A stretch of DNA of 64,000 bases, from positions 186,001-250,000 of the forward strand of contig NZ_BSRG01000003.1 of assembly GCF_040363165.1 (NCBI RefSeq), given 5' to 3'. The notes beneath the pieces were generated by a model, which searched no databases, was not told the origin of the DNA, and saw nothing but the letters and a program-made list of their open reading frames with translations. Numbering within the stretch: the first letter of the stretch is position 1; the number at the start of each line of letters is the position of its first letter. This document shows positions 33,953-42,904 of this stretch, one piece after another. Both the position numbers and the translations under genes were made by a program. The DNA comes from Thermus sp. LT1-2-5. GTDB taxonomy: Bacteria > Deinococcota > Deinococci > Deinococcales > Thermaceae.

Positions 33953-34392
33953 CGGGAAAGGTGCTCTCCCTCCACCTGGGCTTGGGGCAAGGCCTCCCCA
34001 AGCCCCGGGTGGAAGCCTTGGAGCTTTTGGCGGGCATCGGCGCCAAGGGGGACCGCCACGCCGGCCTGGACCCTGACCGGGCGGTCCTGGTGGCGGGGGT
34101 CGCCGCCTACGAGAAGGCCCGCAAGGCGGGCATAGACCTCCCCTATGGCGCCCTGGGGGAAAACCTCCTTTTGGACTTGGACCCCCACACCCTGCCCCCA
34201 GGCACCCAGCTTTGGGTAGGGGAAGCCCTTCTGGAGCTTTCCCAGGTCTGCACGGTGTGCAAGAACCTTTCCCAGTTCGACCTGCGCCTGCCCAAGCTCC
34301 TCTACGGGGGGCGGGGGCTTTACGCCCGGGTGCTGGAAAGCGGGGTGGTGCGGGTGGGGGACCCGGTTCTGGTGCGCATCCCCACCCCTTGA
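33949..34392 (+). CDS. MOSC-domain protein
   Basis: The protein has 147 residues matching the MOSC fold (C-terminal domain of molybdenum-cofactor sulfurases; also YiiM). Marks are GIGAKGDRHAGLD, GALGENLLLDLD and the conserved Cys near the C-terminus (QVCTVCKNL). Being translated with a molybdoenzyme operon suggests a role in cofactor handling for the sulfite oxidase. The biochemical activity of stand-alone MOSC proteins is not settled. Confidence 0.87.
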   Translation: MTGKVLSLHLGLGQGLPKPRVEALELLAGIGAKGDRHAGLDPDRAVLVAGVAAYEKARKAGIDLPYGALGENLLLDLDPHTLPPGTQLWVGEALLELSQVCTVCKNLSQFDLRLPKLLYGGRGLYARVLESGVVRVGDPVLVRIPTP

Positions 34393-34398
34393 AGGCTA

Positions 34399-34440
34399 AA
34401 AACCCCCGGGAAGGGAGCCTATTCCCTCCCGGGGGTTTTG
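34399..34440. terminator. Strong bidirectional terminator
   Basis: A long, nearly perfect stem: AAAACCCCCGGGAAGGGA pairs with TCCCTCCCGGGGGTTTT around a short loop. T-runs on both strands end the MOSC transcript (plus) and the 5'-nucleotidase transcript (minus). It is the only classical terminator found between convergent genes in this window. Confidence 0.88.
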
Positions 34441-34444
34441 ATCC

Positions 34445-36112
34445 CTACGCCCCCACCAGCCCCGGCACCCGGTAGGCCCAGTAGGCGGGGCGCTCCCCTT
34501 TAGGCTCGTTCAGGACCTCGATCCGGCCCTCGAGGCCCGCCTCCACCACCTTCAGCTCCTTGAGGTAGTCCATGAAGCTCTCGGCGTCGCTGAAACCGGT
34601 GTCCACCCGGTAGCCCTGGGCCTCCTTGAGCACGGTGAAGCCGTCCCCGCCGGCGGCGATGAAGTTGTTCACCACCACCCGGTAGGTGGCCTCGAGGTCC
34701 AAGGGCACGTACCCCCTTTCCGTCTTCACCTCCACCCGCACCACCCGGTCCCCGGCGGGCCGGGAGAGGTCAAAGGCGTAGCGGAGGCCGGAAACCTGCA
34801 GGAAGCGCCCCGCCGTCTGCTCCCACTGGGAAACCCCGTTCTCCAGGGCCGCCTTGATCTCCTTCCCCTTGAGGTCCATCACCACCAGGGTGTTGCCGAA
34901 GGGGAGCACCTCGTACACCTTGCCCACGGTGATGGGGCCCTTGGGAATGGAGGCGCGGATGCCGCCCCCGTTTTGCAAAGCGATCTGCACCCCGGCGTTC
35001 TTGGTCTTCCAGACCATGCCGTCGGCGATGAGGTTGCCCAGGTTGCTCTCCCGCCGGCGCACGATGGCCCTTTCCCCCACCAGGTCCACCTTGGCCTCGG
35101 CGATTACCTGCTGCATCAGGGCCAGAACCGGCTGGGCGTAAGCCAAAAGGGCCTCCTTGGCGAAGAAGTCCTCCGGGGAAACCTCCGGGGTCATGAGGAA
35201 AGGCTCGCCCTTGTAGGCCACAAGCTCCCCCTTGGCGTCAAAGGTAACCTCCAGGACGCCCACCACCTTGCCCCACTCCCAGGCCTGCACCACCAAGACG
35301 TCCTTCCCCTCAGGGTTCTTGACCACCGTGGGGTAGGGCCCGGCGGGGGCCAGTTCCTTGTGGGGGAAGCTCCCCAACAGGGTGTGGGAGTGGCCGCCCA
35401 CGATGACCTGCACGCCCACCAGCCTGCGGGCCAGCTTGAGGTCCTCGCCGTAGCCCAGGTGGGAGAGGACGAGGATCTTGTTCACTCCCCGGCGCAAAAG
35501 CTCGTAGACCGCCTTCTGGGCGCTCTCGTAGGGGTCCAGGAAGTCCACGGTGGGGCCCGGGTTGGCGATCTCCTTGGTGTCGGGGGTGGTGAGACCGATG
35601 ACCCCCACGCGCTCCCCCCCCACGCTCAGGATGGCGTAGGAGGCGAAAAGCCCCTTGAGCCTGGGCTCCCGGCTGGCGTCCACGTTGGCGGAAACCACCT
35701 TGAACCTCGCCCCCTTCAGGAACTCCGCCAAGGGCCCTGGCCCCAGGTCAAACTCGTGGTTCCCCAAGGCCATGACCCGGTAGAGCATCCGGTGCATAAA
35801 GTAGCGGTCCGCCAAGCCCCGGTACTGGTTGAAGTAAAGCGTCCCCTGAAAAACGTCCCCCGCGTCCAGGAAGAGGAGGTTCTTGCGGCTTGCCCGCAGG
35901 CGGTCAAAAAAGGCCACCCGTTGCGCCACCCCGCCCACCCGCACTTTCTGCCCGGAAAGGGTGAGCTCCATGGGCTCCAGGTGGGCGTGGGTGTCGTTGG
36001 TGTGCACCAAGGTCAGGGCAAAGGCCCCTTGGGCCCGCCCCAGGCCAAGCCCCGCAAGCCCCAACGCCGCGCCCGCCTGCAATACGTCCCGCCGCTTTAT
36101 CCCCTGCGCCAT
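34445..36112 (-). CDS. Exported 5'-nucleotidase / metallophosphoesterase
   Basis: The 555-residue enzyme has a twin-Arg signal (GIKRRDVLQAGAALGLAGLG). The calcineurin-like metal centre is seen in HTNDTHAH, DAGDVFQGT, MALGNHEFD and GGHSHTLLG. The C-terminal substrate domain has NLIADGM, QNGGGIRASI and NFIAAGGDGF. It likely dephosphorylates nucleotides outside the cell for nucleoside uptake. The frame is open to 36244, but the ATG at 36112 has GGAGG 6-7 bases upstream and begins the signal peptide. TAGACT (minus, 36135-36130) is a suitable -10. Confidence 0.9.
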   Translation of the reverse strand: MAQGIKRRDVLQAGAALGLAGLGLGRAQGAFALTLVHTNDTHAHLEPMELTLSGQKVRVGGVAQRVAFFDRLRASRKNLLFLDAGDVFQGTLYFNQYRGLADRYFMHRMLYRVMALGNHEFDLGPGPLAEFLKGARFKVVSANVDASREPRLKGLFASYAILSVGGERVGVIGLTTPDTKEIANPGPTVDFLDPYESAQKAVYELLRRGVNKILVLSHLGYGEDLKLARRLVGVQVIVGGHSHTLLGSFPHKELAPAGPYPTVVKNPEGKDVLVVQAWEWGKVVGVLEVTFDAKGELVAYKGEPFLMTPEVSPEDFFAKEALLAYAQPVLALMQQVIAEAKVDLVGERAIVRRRESNLGNLIADGMVWKTKNAGVQIALQNGGGIRASIPKGPITVGKVYEVLPFGNTLVVMDLKGKEIKAALENGVSQWEQTAGRFLQVSGLRYAFDLSRPAGDRVVRVEVKTERGYVPLDLEATYRVVVNNFIAAGGDGFTVLKEAQGYRVDTGFSDAESFMDYLKELKVVEAGLEGRIEVLNEPKGERPAYWAYRVPGLVGA

Positions 36113-36189
36113 AAGTACCTCCACCCTCAAGTCTAGCCGAGGTCCCTTCAGGGCAAGGTCAAGGGGCCATTCCGGTGCCATTTCAGAGC

Positions 36190-36245
36190 ACCCATGACAC
36201 AGTATGGGTTGACAGTCTGCACATTTATGCCGTACACTTTGCACA
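36190..36245 (+). promoter_or_regulatory. glnA promoter with flanking repeats
   Basis: TTGACA (36209-36214), 18 bases, TACACT (36233-36238). An inverted repeat ACCCAT/ATGGGT (36190-36209) abuts the -35. Two TGCACA direct repeats (36218-36223 and 36240-36245) are 22 bases apart, two helical turns, around the -10. These are candidate nitrogen-regulator sites. The promoter is firm, the operators are a guess. Leader of about 55 bases with GAGGAGGA before ATG 36301. Confidence 0.7.
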
Positions 36246-36300
36246 ATCCGCCGGGGTTTACCGCACCAAAAAGGGCCACGGCGGACCGAGGAGGAGGAAA

Positions 36301-37641
36301 ATGGCGTACACCAAGGCGGAAATCCTCAAGGCGCTGAAGTCGGAGGGCGTGAAGTTCCTGCGCCTCCAGATCACCGACATCCTGGGCGTGGTGAAGAACG
36401 TGGAGGTGCCGGAGTCCCAGTTTGAGAAGGCCCTGGACGGGGAAATCATGTTTGACGGCTCCTCCATCGAAGGCTTCACCCGCATCGAGGAGTCGGACAT
36501 GCTCCTCCGACCCGACTACAACACCTTCGTCATCCTGCCCGACCTGGTGGAAGACCCCAAGCGGGGCAAGGTGGCCCGGCTCATCTGCGACGTCTACTAC
36601 CCCGACGGCCGCCCCTTCGAGGGCGACCCCCGGTTCGTGCTCAAGCGGCAGATCGAAAGGCTCAAGAAGCTCGGTTTTGACAACATGTACGCCGGCCCCG
36701 AGCCCGAGTTCTTCCTCTTCCTGAGGACCCCCGAGGGCCTCCCCACCACGGAAACCCACGACAAGGCGGGCTACTTTGACCTGGCCCCCGTGGACAAGGG
36801 GGAAGAGGCCCGGCGCGACATGGTCAACGCCTTGGTGGCCATGGGCTTTGAGATCGAGGCCTCCCACCACGAGGTGGCCCCGGGGCAGCACGAGATCGAC
36901 TTCAAGTATGCCGACGCCCTCACCACCGCCGACAACATCGCCACCTTCAAGTGGGTGGTGAAGCGGGTGGCCCTGAACCATGGCCTCCACGCCACCTTCC
37001 TGCCCAAGCCCATCCGGGGCATCAACGGTAGCGGCATGCACACCCACCTCTCCCTCTTCAAAAACGGGGAGAACGCCTTCTACGACCCCAAGGCGGAGTA
37101 CCAGCTCTCCAAGACCGCCCTCCACTTCATCGCCGGGCTTTTGGAGCACGCCGAGGGCATGGTGGCCATCACCAACCCCCTGGTGAACTCCTACAAGCGC
37201 CTCACCCCCGGGTACGAGGCCCCCACCAACATCGCCTGGTCCGCCTCCAACCGCTCCGCCATGATCCGCATTCCCGCCCGCCGGGGCGTGGGCACCCGGG
37301 CGGAGCTTAGGATGCCCGACCCCTCCGCCAACCCCTACCTAGCCCTGGCGGTCATGGCCGCTGCCGCCATGGACGGGATCGAGCGCAAGCTTCTGCCGCC
37401 CCCGCCCATCCAGCGCAACATCTACCAGATGAGCGTACGGGAGCGCCGGAAGCACAAGATCCGCGAGCTCCCGGGTACCTTGCGGGAGGCCCTCGAGGCC
37501 CTGAAGAAGGACCCGGTGATCCGCGAGGCCTTGGGAGAACACGTCTACACCCACTTCCTCCAGGCCAAGCAGATGGAGTGGGACGACTACCGGGTCACCG
37601 TCCACCAGTGGGAGCTGGACCAGTACCTGGCCACCTACTAG
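36301..37641 (+). CDS. glnA: Glutamine synthetase type I (alpha subgroup)
   Basis: Makes glutamine from glutamate, ammonia and ATP. The 446-residue dodecamer subunit has [17 protein letters not shown], the metal/ATP segment [10 protein letters not shown], the [17 protein letters not shown] loop and [10 protein letters not shown]. The adenylylation loop NLYDLPPEE of the beta subgroup is replaced by [10 protein letters not shown] with no such Tyr context. Activity is therefore probably not set by adenylylation but by feedback and transcription. The start ATG follows GGAGGAGGAAA. Monocistronic, with a hairpin right after the stop. Confidence 0.96.
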   Translation: MAYTKAEILKALKSEGVKFLRLQITDILGVVKNVEVPESQFEKALDGEIMFDGSSIEGFTRIEESDMLLRPDYNTFVILPDLVEDPKRGKVARLICDVYYPDGRPFEGDPRFVLKRQIERLKKLGFDNMYAGPEPEFFLFLRTPEGLPTTETHDKAGYFDLAPVDKGEEARRDMVNALVAMGFEIEASHHEVAPGQHEIDFKYADALTTADNIATFKWVVKRVALNHGLHATFLPKPIRGINGSGMHTHLSLFKNGENAFYDPKAEYQLSKTALHFIAGLLEHAEGMVAITNPLVNSYKRLTPGYEAPTNIAWSASNRSAMIRIPARRGVGTRAELRMPDPSANPYLALAVMAAAAMDGIERKLLPPPPIQRNIYQMSVRERRKHKIRELPGTLREALEALKKDPVIREALGEHVYTHFLQAKQMEWDDYRVTVHQWELDQYLATY

Positions 37642-37649
37642 GCCCTTTG

Positions 37650-37683
37650 CCCCCTACCCGGCCCCCGTACCGGGTGGGGGTTT
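37650..37683 (+). terminator. glnA terminator
   Basis: CCCCC-T-ACCCGG pairs with CCGGGT-GGGGG (37650-37680) around an 8-base loop, followed by TTT. The stem is strong and the T-run short. Confidence 0.65.
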
Positions 37684-37690
37684 CTGTATA

Positions 37691-37708
37691 CCTGACCCGT
37701 AGGTCAGG
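37691..37708. promoter_or_regulatory. Operator-like inverted repeat upstream of livK
   Basis: CCTGACC-CGTA-GGTCAGG is a perfect 7-bp inverted repeat lying 21 bases upstream of the livK -35. It is too short for a terminator and lacks a T-run. The TGACC/GGTCA half sites recur at 19438. Confidence 0.45.
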
Positions 37709-37729
37709 CATAAACTTTCCCCGGGGGCA

Positions 37730-37760
37730 TTGACAAATCCCGCTACCCCCCCCGTAGAAT
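37730..37760 (+). promoter_or_regulatory. Promoter of the liv operon
   Basis: TTGACA (37730-37735) and TAGAAT (37755-37760) with a 19-base spacer, slightly long. The leader is about 33 bases with GGAGG (37790-37794) before ATG 37800. Confidence 0.7.
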
Positions 37761-37799
37761 AGGGCCGCAACGCGAACGCGTGCCTTTGTGGAGGTGCCT

Positions 37800-38972
37800 A
37801 TGAGGAAAATCGGGCTTCTGGTAGCAGGTGTAGCCGCCTTGGGCATGGCCCTGGGCCAGGCCAACGTCATCAAGATCGCCACCCAGTCCCCCCTGTCGGG
37901 CCCCCAGGCGGCCTTAGGGGAACAGATCAAGCTGGGGGCGGAGTTGGCCGTGGAAGAGGCCAAGGCCAAGTTCAAGGCCTTGGGCTTTGACCTGGTCCTG
38001 GTGCCCTACGATGACCAGGCCAACCCCGACGTGGGCGTGGCCAACGCCAACCGCATCATCAACGACCCCGACATCCTGGGCGTGGTGGGCCACCTGAACT
38101 CCGGCGTGGCCATCCCCTCCAGCGAGGTCTACGCCCGGGTGAACCTGGTCATGGTCTCCCCCGCCAACACCAACCCCCGGGTCACGGACCGCCGCCTGCC
38201 CAACGTCAACCGCATCTGCGGCCGCGACGACGTGCAGGGACCGGTGGGGGCAGAGTACGCCTTCAACAACATTAAAGTGAAGAACGTCTTCATCATCCAC
38301 GACAAGACCGCCTACGGCCAGGGCCTGGCGGAGGAGTTCCGCAAGCGGTTTGAAGCCCTGGGTGGGAAGGCGGTGGCCTTCGTGGGCACCGAGGAAACCT
38401 CCAACTTTATCCCCATCATCAACCAAATCCGGGGGGCCCGTCCCGTGCCCGAACTCATTTACTTCGGCGGCATCTACAGCCAGGTAGGGCCCTTCTTGAA
38501 GCAACTCCGGGAGCGGGGCCTCCGCACCCGGCTCATGGGCGGGGACGGCCTGGACTCCAGCGAGCTGGTGCGCCTGGCAGGAGCCCAGAACGCCGCCGGC
38601 ACCTTCTACACCACCGTGGCCGGCCCCGTGTCCGCCTTCCCCAAGGCTAGGGCCGTAGCCCAGCGCTTCAAGCAGAAGTACGGCAAGGACATGGAAGGCT
38701 TCGGCATCTACGCCTACGACTCCGCTCAGGTGATCCTCACCGCCTTGGAGAGCGCCATCAAGGCGAACGGGGGCAAGAAGCCCACCCGGGAGCAGGTGAG
38801 CCAGGAAGTGCGCAAGGTCAAGCTTGAGGGGCTCACCGGTACCATCGAGTTTGACGATAAGGGCGACAACAAGAAGGCCAAGTACTTCGTGATGCAGGTG
38901 GCCTCCGGCGGCAACTGGGCCGACAACAAGCTGATCCGCATCATCGAAATGGCGGCCCCGGGCGCCCGGTAA
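37800..38972 (+). CDS. livK: Branched-chain amino acid ABC transporter binding protein
   Basis: Exported type I periplasmic-binding protein of 390 residues with signal peptide MRKIGLLVAGVAALGMALG. The LivJ/K pattern is clear: IATQSPLSGPQAALGEQIKLG, GHLNSGVAIPSSEVYA, SPANTNPRVTDR, IIHDKTAYGQGLAEEFRK and YAYDSAQVI. The order livK-H-M-G-F is complete and matches systems for Leu, Ile and Val. A hairpin between it and livH probably lets more binding protein than channel be made. Confidence 0.94.
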   Translation: MRKIGLLVAGVAALGMALGQANVIKIATQSPLSGPQAALGEQIKLGAELAVEEAKAKFKALGFDLVLVPYDDQANPDVGVANANRIINDPDILGVVGHLNSGVAIPSSEVYARVNLVMVSPANTNPRVTDRRLPNVNRICGRDDVQGPVGAEYAFNNIKVKNVFIIHDKTAYGQGLAEEFRKRFEALGGKAVAFVGTEETSNFIPIINQIRGARPVPELIYFGGIYSQVGPFLKQLRERGLRTRLMGGDGLDSSELVRLAGAQNAAGTFYTTVAGPVSAFPKARAVAQRFKQKYGKDMEGFGIYAYDSAQVILTALESAIKANGGKKPTREQVSQEVRKVKLEGLTGTIEFDDKGDNKKAKYFVMQVASGGNWADNKLIRIIEMAAPGAR

Positions 38973-38991
38973 ACTAAGACAACACCCTAGA

Positions 38992-39017
38992 GGGGGTGGC
39001 CTGCCGGCCACCCCCTT
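38992..39017 (+). terminator. Intra-operon hairpin between livK and livH
   Basis: GGGGGTGGCC (38992-39001) pairs with GGCCACCCCC (39006-39015), a perfect 10-bp GC-rich stem with a 4-base loop, followed only by TT. It could act as a weak terminator or protect the livK mRNA 3' end. Confidence 0.65.
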
Positions 39018-39038
39018 GGCCCGGAGAAAGGAGGCGCT

Positions 39039-40007
39039 TTGCTAGAACAGATCCTGGCCCTACTACCCCAGGTGATCTTTGACGGCTTCATCCTGGGCTT
39101 CGTCTACGCCATGGTGGCCCTAGGCTACACCATGGTCTACGGCGTCTTGGAGCTCATCAACTTCGCCCACTCGGAGATCTTCATGATCGGAGCGGTGGTG
39201 GGGGTGGAGGTCTTCCGCTACCTGGCCCCCCATATGGGAAACGGCTTTCTCCTCCTCTTCCTCGCCCTGGTGCTGGGTGGGGTGGTGGCGGGGATCACCG
39301 CCATTTTGGTGGAGCGCTTCGCCTACCGCCCCTTGCGCAAACGGGGCACCACCAACCGCCTCGTCCCCCTCATCACCGCCATCGGGGTTTCCTTTATCCT
39401 CCAGGACTTGGTGCGCCTCATTGAGGGGCTTTGGCACAACGAGTTCTTCCTCAGGATGCGCACTGTGGAGGACCTCGAGGGCAGCGTGGAGCTCTTCGGC
39501 GGGGCCATCTTCGCCCAGACCAAGTCCTTCATCCTCATGGGGGTTTCCATCCTCATGCTCCTCGGGCTCACCTACCTGGTGAACCGTACCAAGCTGGGGG
39601 TGGCCATCCGCGCCGTGGCCCAGGACCTCTCCACGGCAAGCCTCATGGGCATAGACCCCGACCGCATCATCTCCCGCACCTTCCTGATCGGCGGCTCCTT
39701 GGGTGGGGTGGCGGGGGTGCTTTTTGCCCTGCAGTACACCACCATCACCCCCTATGTGGGCTTTCTACCCGGCCTTAAGGCCTTCACCGCCGCCGTCTTA
39801 GGGGGCATCGGCAACATCCCTGGGGCCATGCTGGGGGGCCTGGTCTTGGGTCAGTTGGAGAACTTCTTCGGCACCTACTTGCCTATCCTGACCAACGGCA
39901 ACTTCGGCACCGAGTACAAGGACGTGGTGGCCTTCCTCATCCTTATCCTCATCCTGCTCCTTCGGCCCCAAGGGCTTTTGGGGCAGGTGGTCAAGGAGAA
40001 AGTATGA
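39039..40007 (+). CDS. livH: Branched-chain amino acid ABC permease LivH
   Basis: The 322-residue permease has about 8 membrane segments and the LivH marks GLVYA-like GFVYAMVALGYTMVYGVLELINFAHSE and the EAA-like GIDPDRIISRTFLIGGSLGGVAGVL. It is translated from a TTG codon with AAAGGAGG six bases upstream. No ATG or GTG fits the ribosome site and the conserved N-terminus better. The 3' end overlaps the livM ATG. Confidence 0.92.
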   Translation: MLEQILALLPQVIFDGFILGFVYAMVALGYTMVYGVLELINFAHSEIFMIGAVVGVEVFRYLAPHMGNGFLLLFLALVLGGVVAGITAILVERFAYRPLRKRGTTNRLVPLITAIGVSFILQDLVRLIEGLWHNEFFLRMRTVEDLEGSVELFGGAIFAQTKSFILMGVSILMLLGLTYLVNRTKLGVAIRAVAQDLSTASLMGIDPDRIISRTFLIGGSLGGVAGVLFALQYTTITPYVGFLPGLKAFTAAVLGGIGNIPGAMLGGLVLGQLENFFGTYLPILTNGNFGTEYKDVVAFLILILILLLRPQGLLGQVVKEKV

Positions 40008-41328
40008 GCGCCCTCGCCACGCTTCTCAGCCTGGCCTTTTTGGGCCTCGCCTACCTGGCCCCTGGGGCCCTCACCAACCTCTTCGGCCTGGTGGCCCTGG
40101 GAACCACCGCCTTCCTCAAGCTCTCCCCCCAGGCCCGCACCCTGAACCTGGCCCTCCTGACCCTGGCCTTCACCTTAGGGCTCGTGCGCTCGGGGAACAC
40201 CTTGGGCCTCATCGGCCTCGTGGGCATTCTGGTGGCCCTCACCACCTTGCCCCGCATCCCCACCTGGGTCCGGGGGCTTTTGGGCCTCGCCATCCTTCTC
40301 CTTTCCGTGCCCATGGCCGGCTTCGCCAACACCTTCATCTTTGAGCTGGGGATCCAGATCGGCATCTACGCCGCCATGGCCCTGGGGCTCAACGTGGTGG
40401 TGGGCATGGCGGGGCTTTTGGACCTGGGCTACGCCGCCTTCTTCGCCGTGGGGGCCTACACCTGGGCCATTTTCGGCTCCGAGCAGGCCAAGAACTTTCT
40501 CGCCGGCAACTTTCCCCTCCCGGGGGAGTACATGTACCTCTTCATGCTCATCGCCGTGGCCACCACCGCCCTAACCGGGCTCCTCATCGGCCTTCCCGCC
40601 CTGAGGCTACGGGGAGACTACTTGGCCATCGTCACCTTGGGCCTGGGGGAGGTGGTGCGCATCCTGGCCAACAACCTGGACCACCCCATCAACTTCACCA
40701 ACGGTCCCCAGGGCATCACCCCCGTTCAGCGCCCCCCCATCGACTGGTTCCGGGAACTCATGGGAGCCTTGGGGGTGCGGCTGGACCAGACCACGGACTA
40801 CCAGCTTTTCTTCTACTTCTTGGTCCTCCTGATGATCGGGCTTGTGGTCCTAGTCAACCTGAACCTGGCCAACTCCCGCTTCGGCCGGGCCTGGGTGGCC
40901 ATCCGCGAGGACGAGATCGCCGCCCGTTCCATGGGCATTCCCCTCCTGCCCACCAAGCTCCTGGCCTTCATGACCGGGGCCGCCTTCTCCGGGGTCATGG
41001 GGGTCATCTTCGCCGCCCAGCGCACCTTCGTGTCCCCCGAGTCCTTCACCCTCCTGGCCTCCATCACCATCTTGGGCATGGTAATCCTGGGCGGCATGGG
41101 CTCCATCCCCGGGGCCATCCTGGGGGCGGCGGCCCTCACCATCCTCAACCTGGACATCCTCAAGACCTTCAGCGAGTTCGTGCGCACCAGCCTACCCCAG
41201 ATCCCAAGCCAGGTGGACCCCGCCAAGTACGAACGGCTGGTCTTCGGCCTTATCCTGGTCTTGATGATGATCTTCCGCCCGGAAGGCCTGATCCCGGAGA
41301 AGCGCCACAAGGCGGAGATGGAGGAGGC

Positions 41329-41332
<4 letters not shown>
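40004..41332 (+). CDS. livM: Branched-chain amino acid ABC permease LivM
   Basis: Second channel subunit, 442 residues. An N-terminal hydrophobic stretch of about 110 residues precedes the conserved core that starts at LGIQIGIYAAMALGLNVVVGMAGLLDLGYAAFFAVGA. The cytoplasmic coupling loop is AIREDEIAARSMGIPLLPTKLLAF. It is coupled to livH and livG by 4-base overlaps. Confidence 0.92.
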
Positions 41333-42104
<772 letters not shown>

Positions 42105-42108
<4 letters not shown>

Positions 42109-42818
42109 GCCTTCTGGAACTCAAGGGGGTCCACACCTACTACGGCCACATCCACGCCCTAAAGGGCATCTCCCTGCACGTGGAGGAGGGGGAGATCGTA
42201 ACCCTTATCGGCTCCAACGGGGCGGGAAAGAGCACCACCTTAAGGACCATCAGCGGCCTAGTAAAGCCGAGGCAGGGGGAGGTCCTCTTCCAAGGGAAGG
42301 CCATCCACCGCCTCCCCGCGCACCAGATCGTGGCCCTGGGGGTGGGGCACGTGCCCGAGGGGCGGAAGATCTTCCCCCGGCTCACGGTGGAGGAGAACCT
42401 GGAGATCGGGGCCTACCTGGAAACGGACCGCAAGGTGGTCCTGGAGCGCAAGGAACAGGTCTTCGCCCTCTTTCCCCGCCTCTACGAGCGCCGGGGCCAG
42501 AAGGGGGGGACGCTCTCCGGCGGGGAGCAGCAGATGCTGGCCATCGGCCGGGCCCTGATGCAAAACCCCAGGATCCTCCTCATGGACGAGCCCTCCATGG
42601 GCCTGGCCCCAGTGCTGGTGGACTTCATCTTTGAGACCATCCAGAAGCTGAACCGAGAGGGCAAGACCATCCTCCTGGTGGAGCAAAACGCCAGGCTAGC
42701 CTTGCAGATCGCCCATAGGGGCTACGTGCTGGCCACGGGGGAGATCACCCTTTCGGGGCCCGCCAAGGCGCTTGCGGAAAACCCCGAGGTGCAAAAGGCC
42801 TACCTGGGGGAAGGCTAA
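42105..42818 (+). CDS. livF: Branched-chain amino acid ABC ATPase LivF
   Basis: Second ATPase of the importer, 237 residues. Walker A GSNGAGKS at 36-43, signature LSGGEQQMLAIGRAL, Walker B ILLMDEPSMGLAP, H-loop region LLVEQNARLAL (Gln-Asn in place of His, normal for LivF). It ends the liv operon, with a hairpin 17 bases after the stop. Confidence 0.95.
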
Positions 42819-42834
42819 GGGGCCCTCGAGGCTT

Positions 42835-42857
42835 GCGCCCCCCTTGGGGGGCGCTTT
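42835..42857 (+). terminator. Terminator of the liv operon
   Basis: GCGCCCCC pairs with GGGGGCGC (42835-42854) over a tight loop, followed by TTTATA. The trailing TATACT (42857-42862) can serve as -10 of the next gene, so terminator and promoter are fused. Confidence 0.6.
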
Positions 42858-42904
42858 ATACTTGGTCCGGCACACCCAGGGGAAGGACCCCGGAAAGGAG
42901 AACT

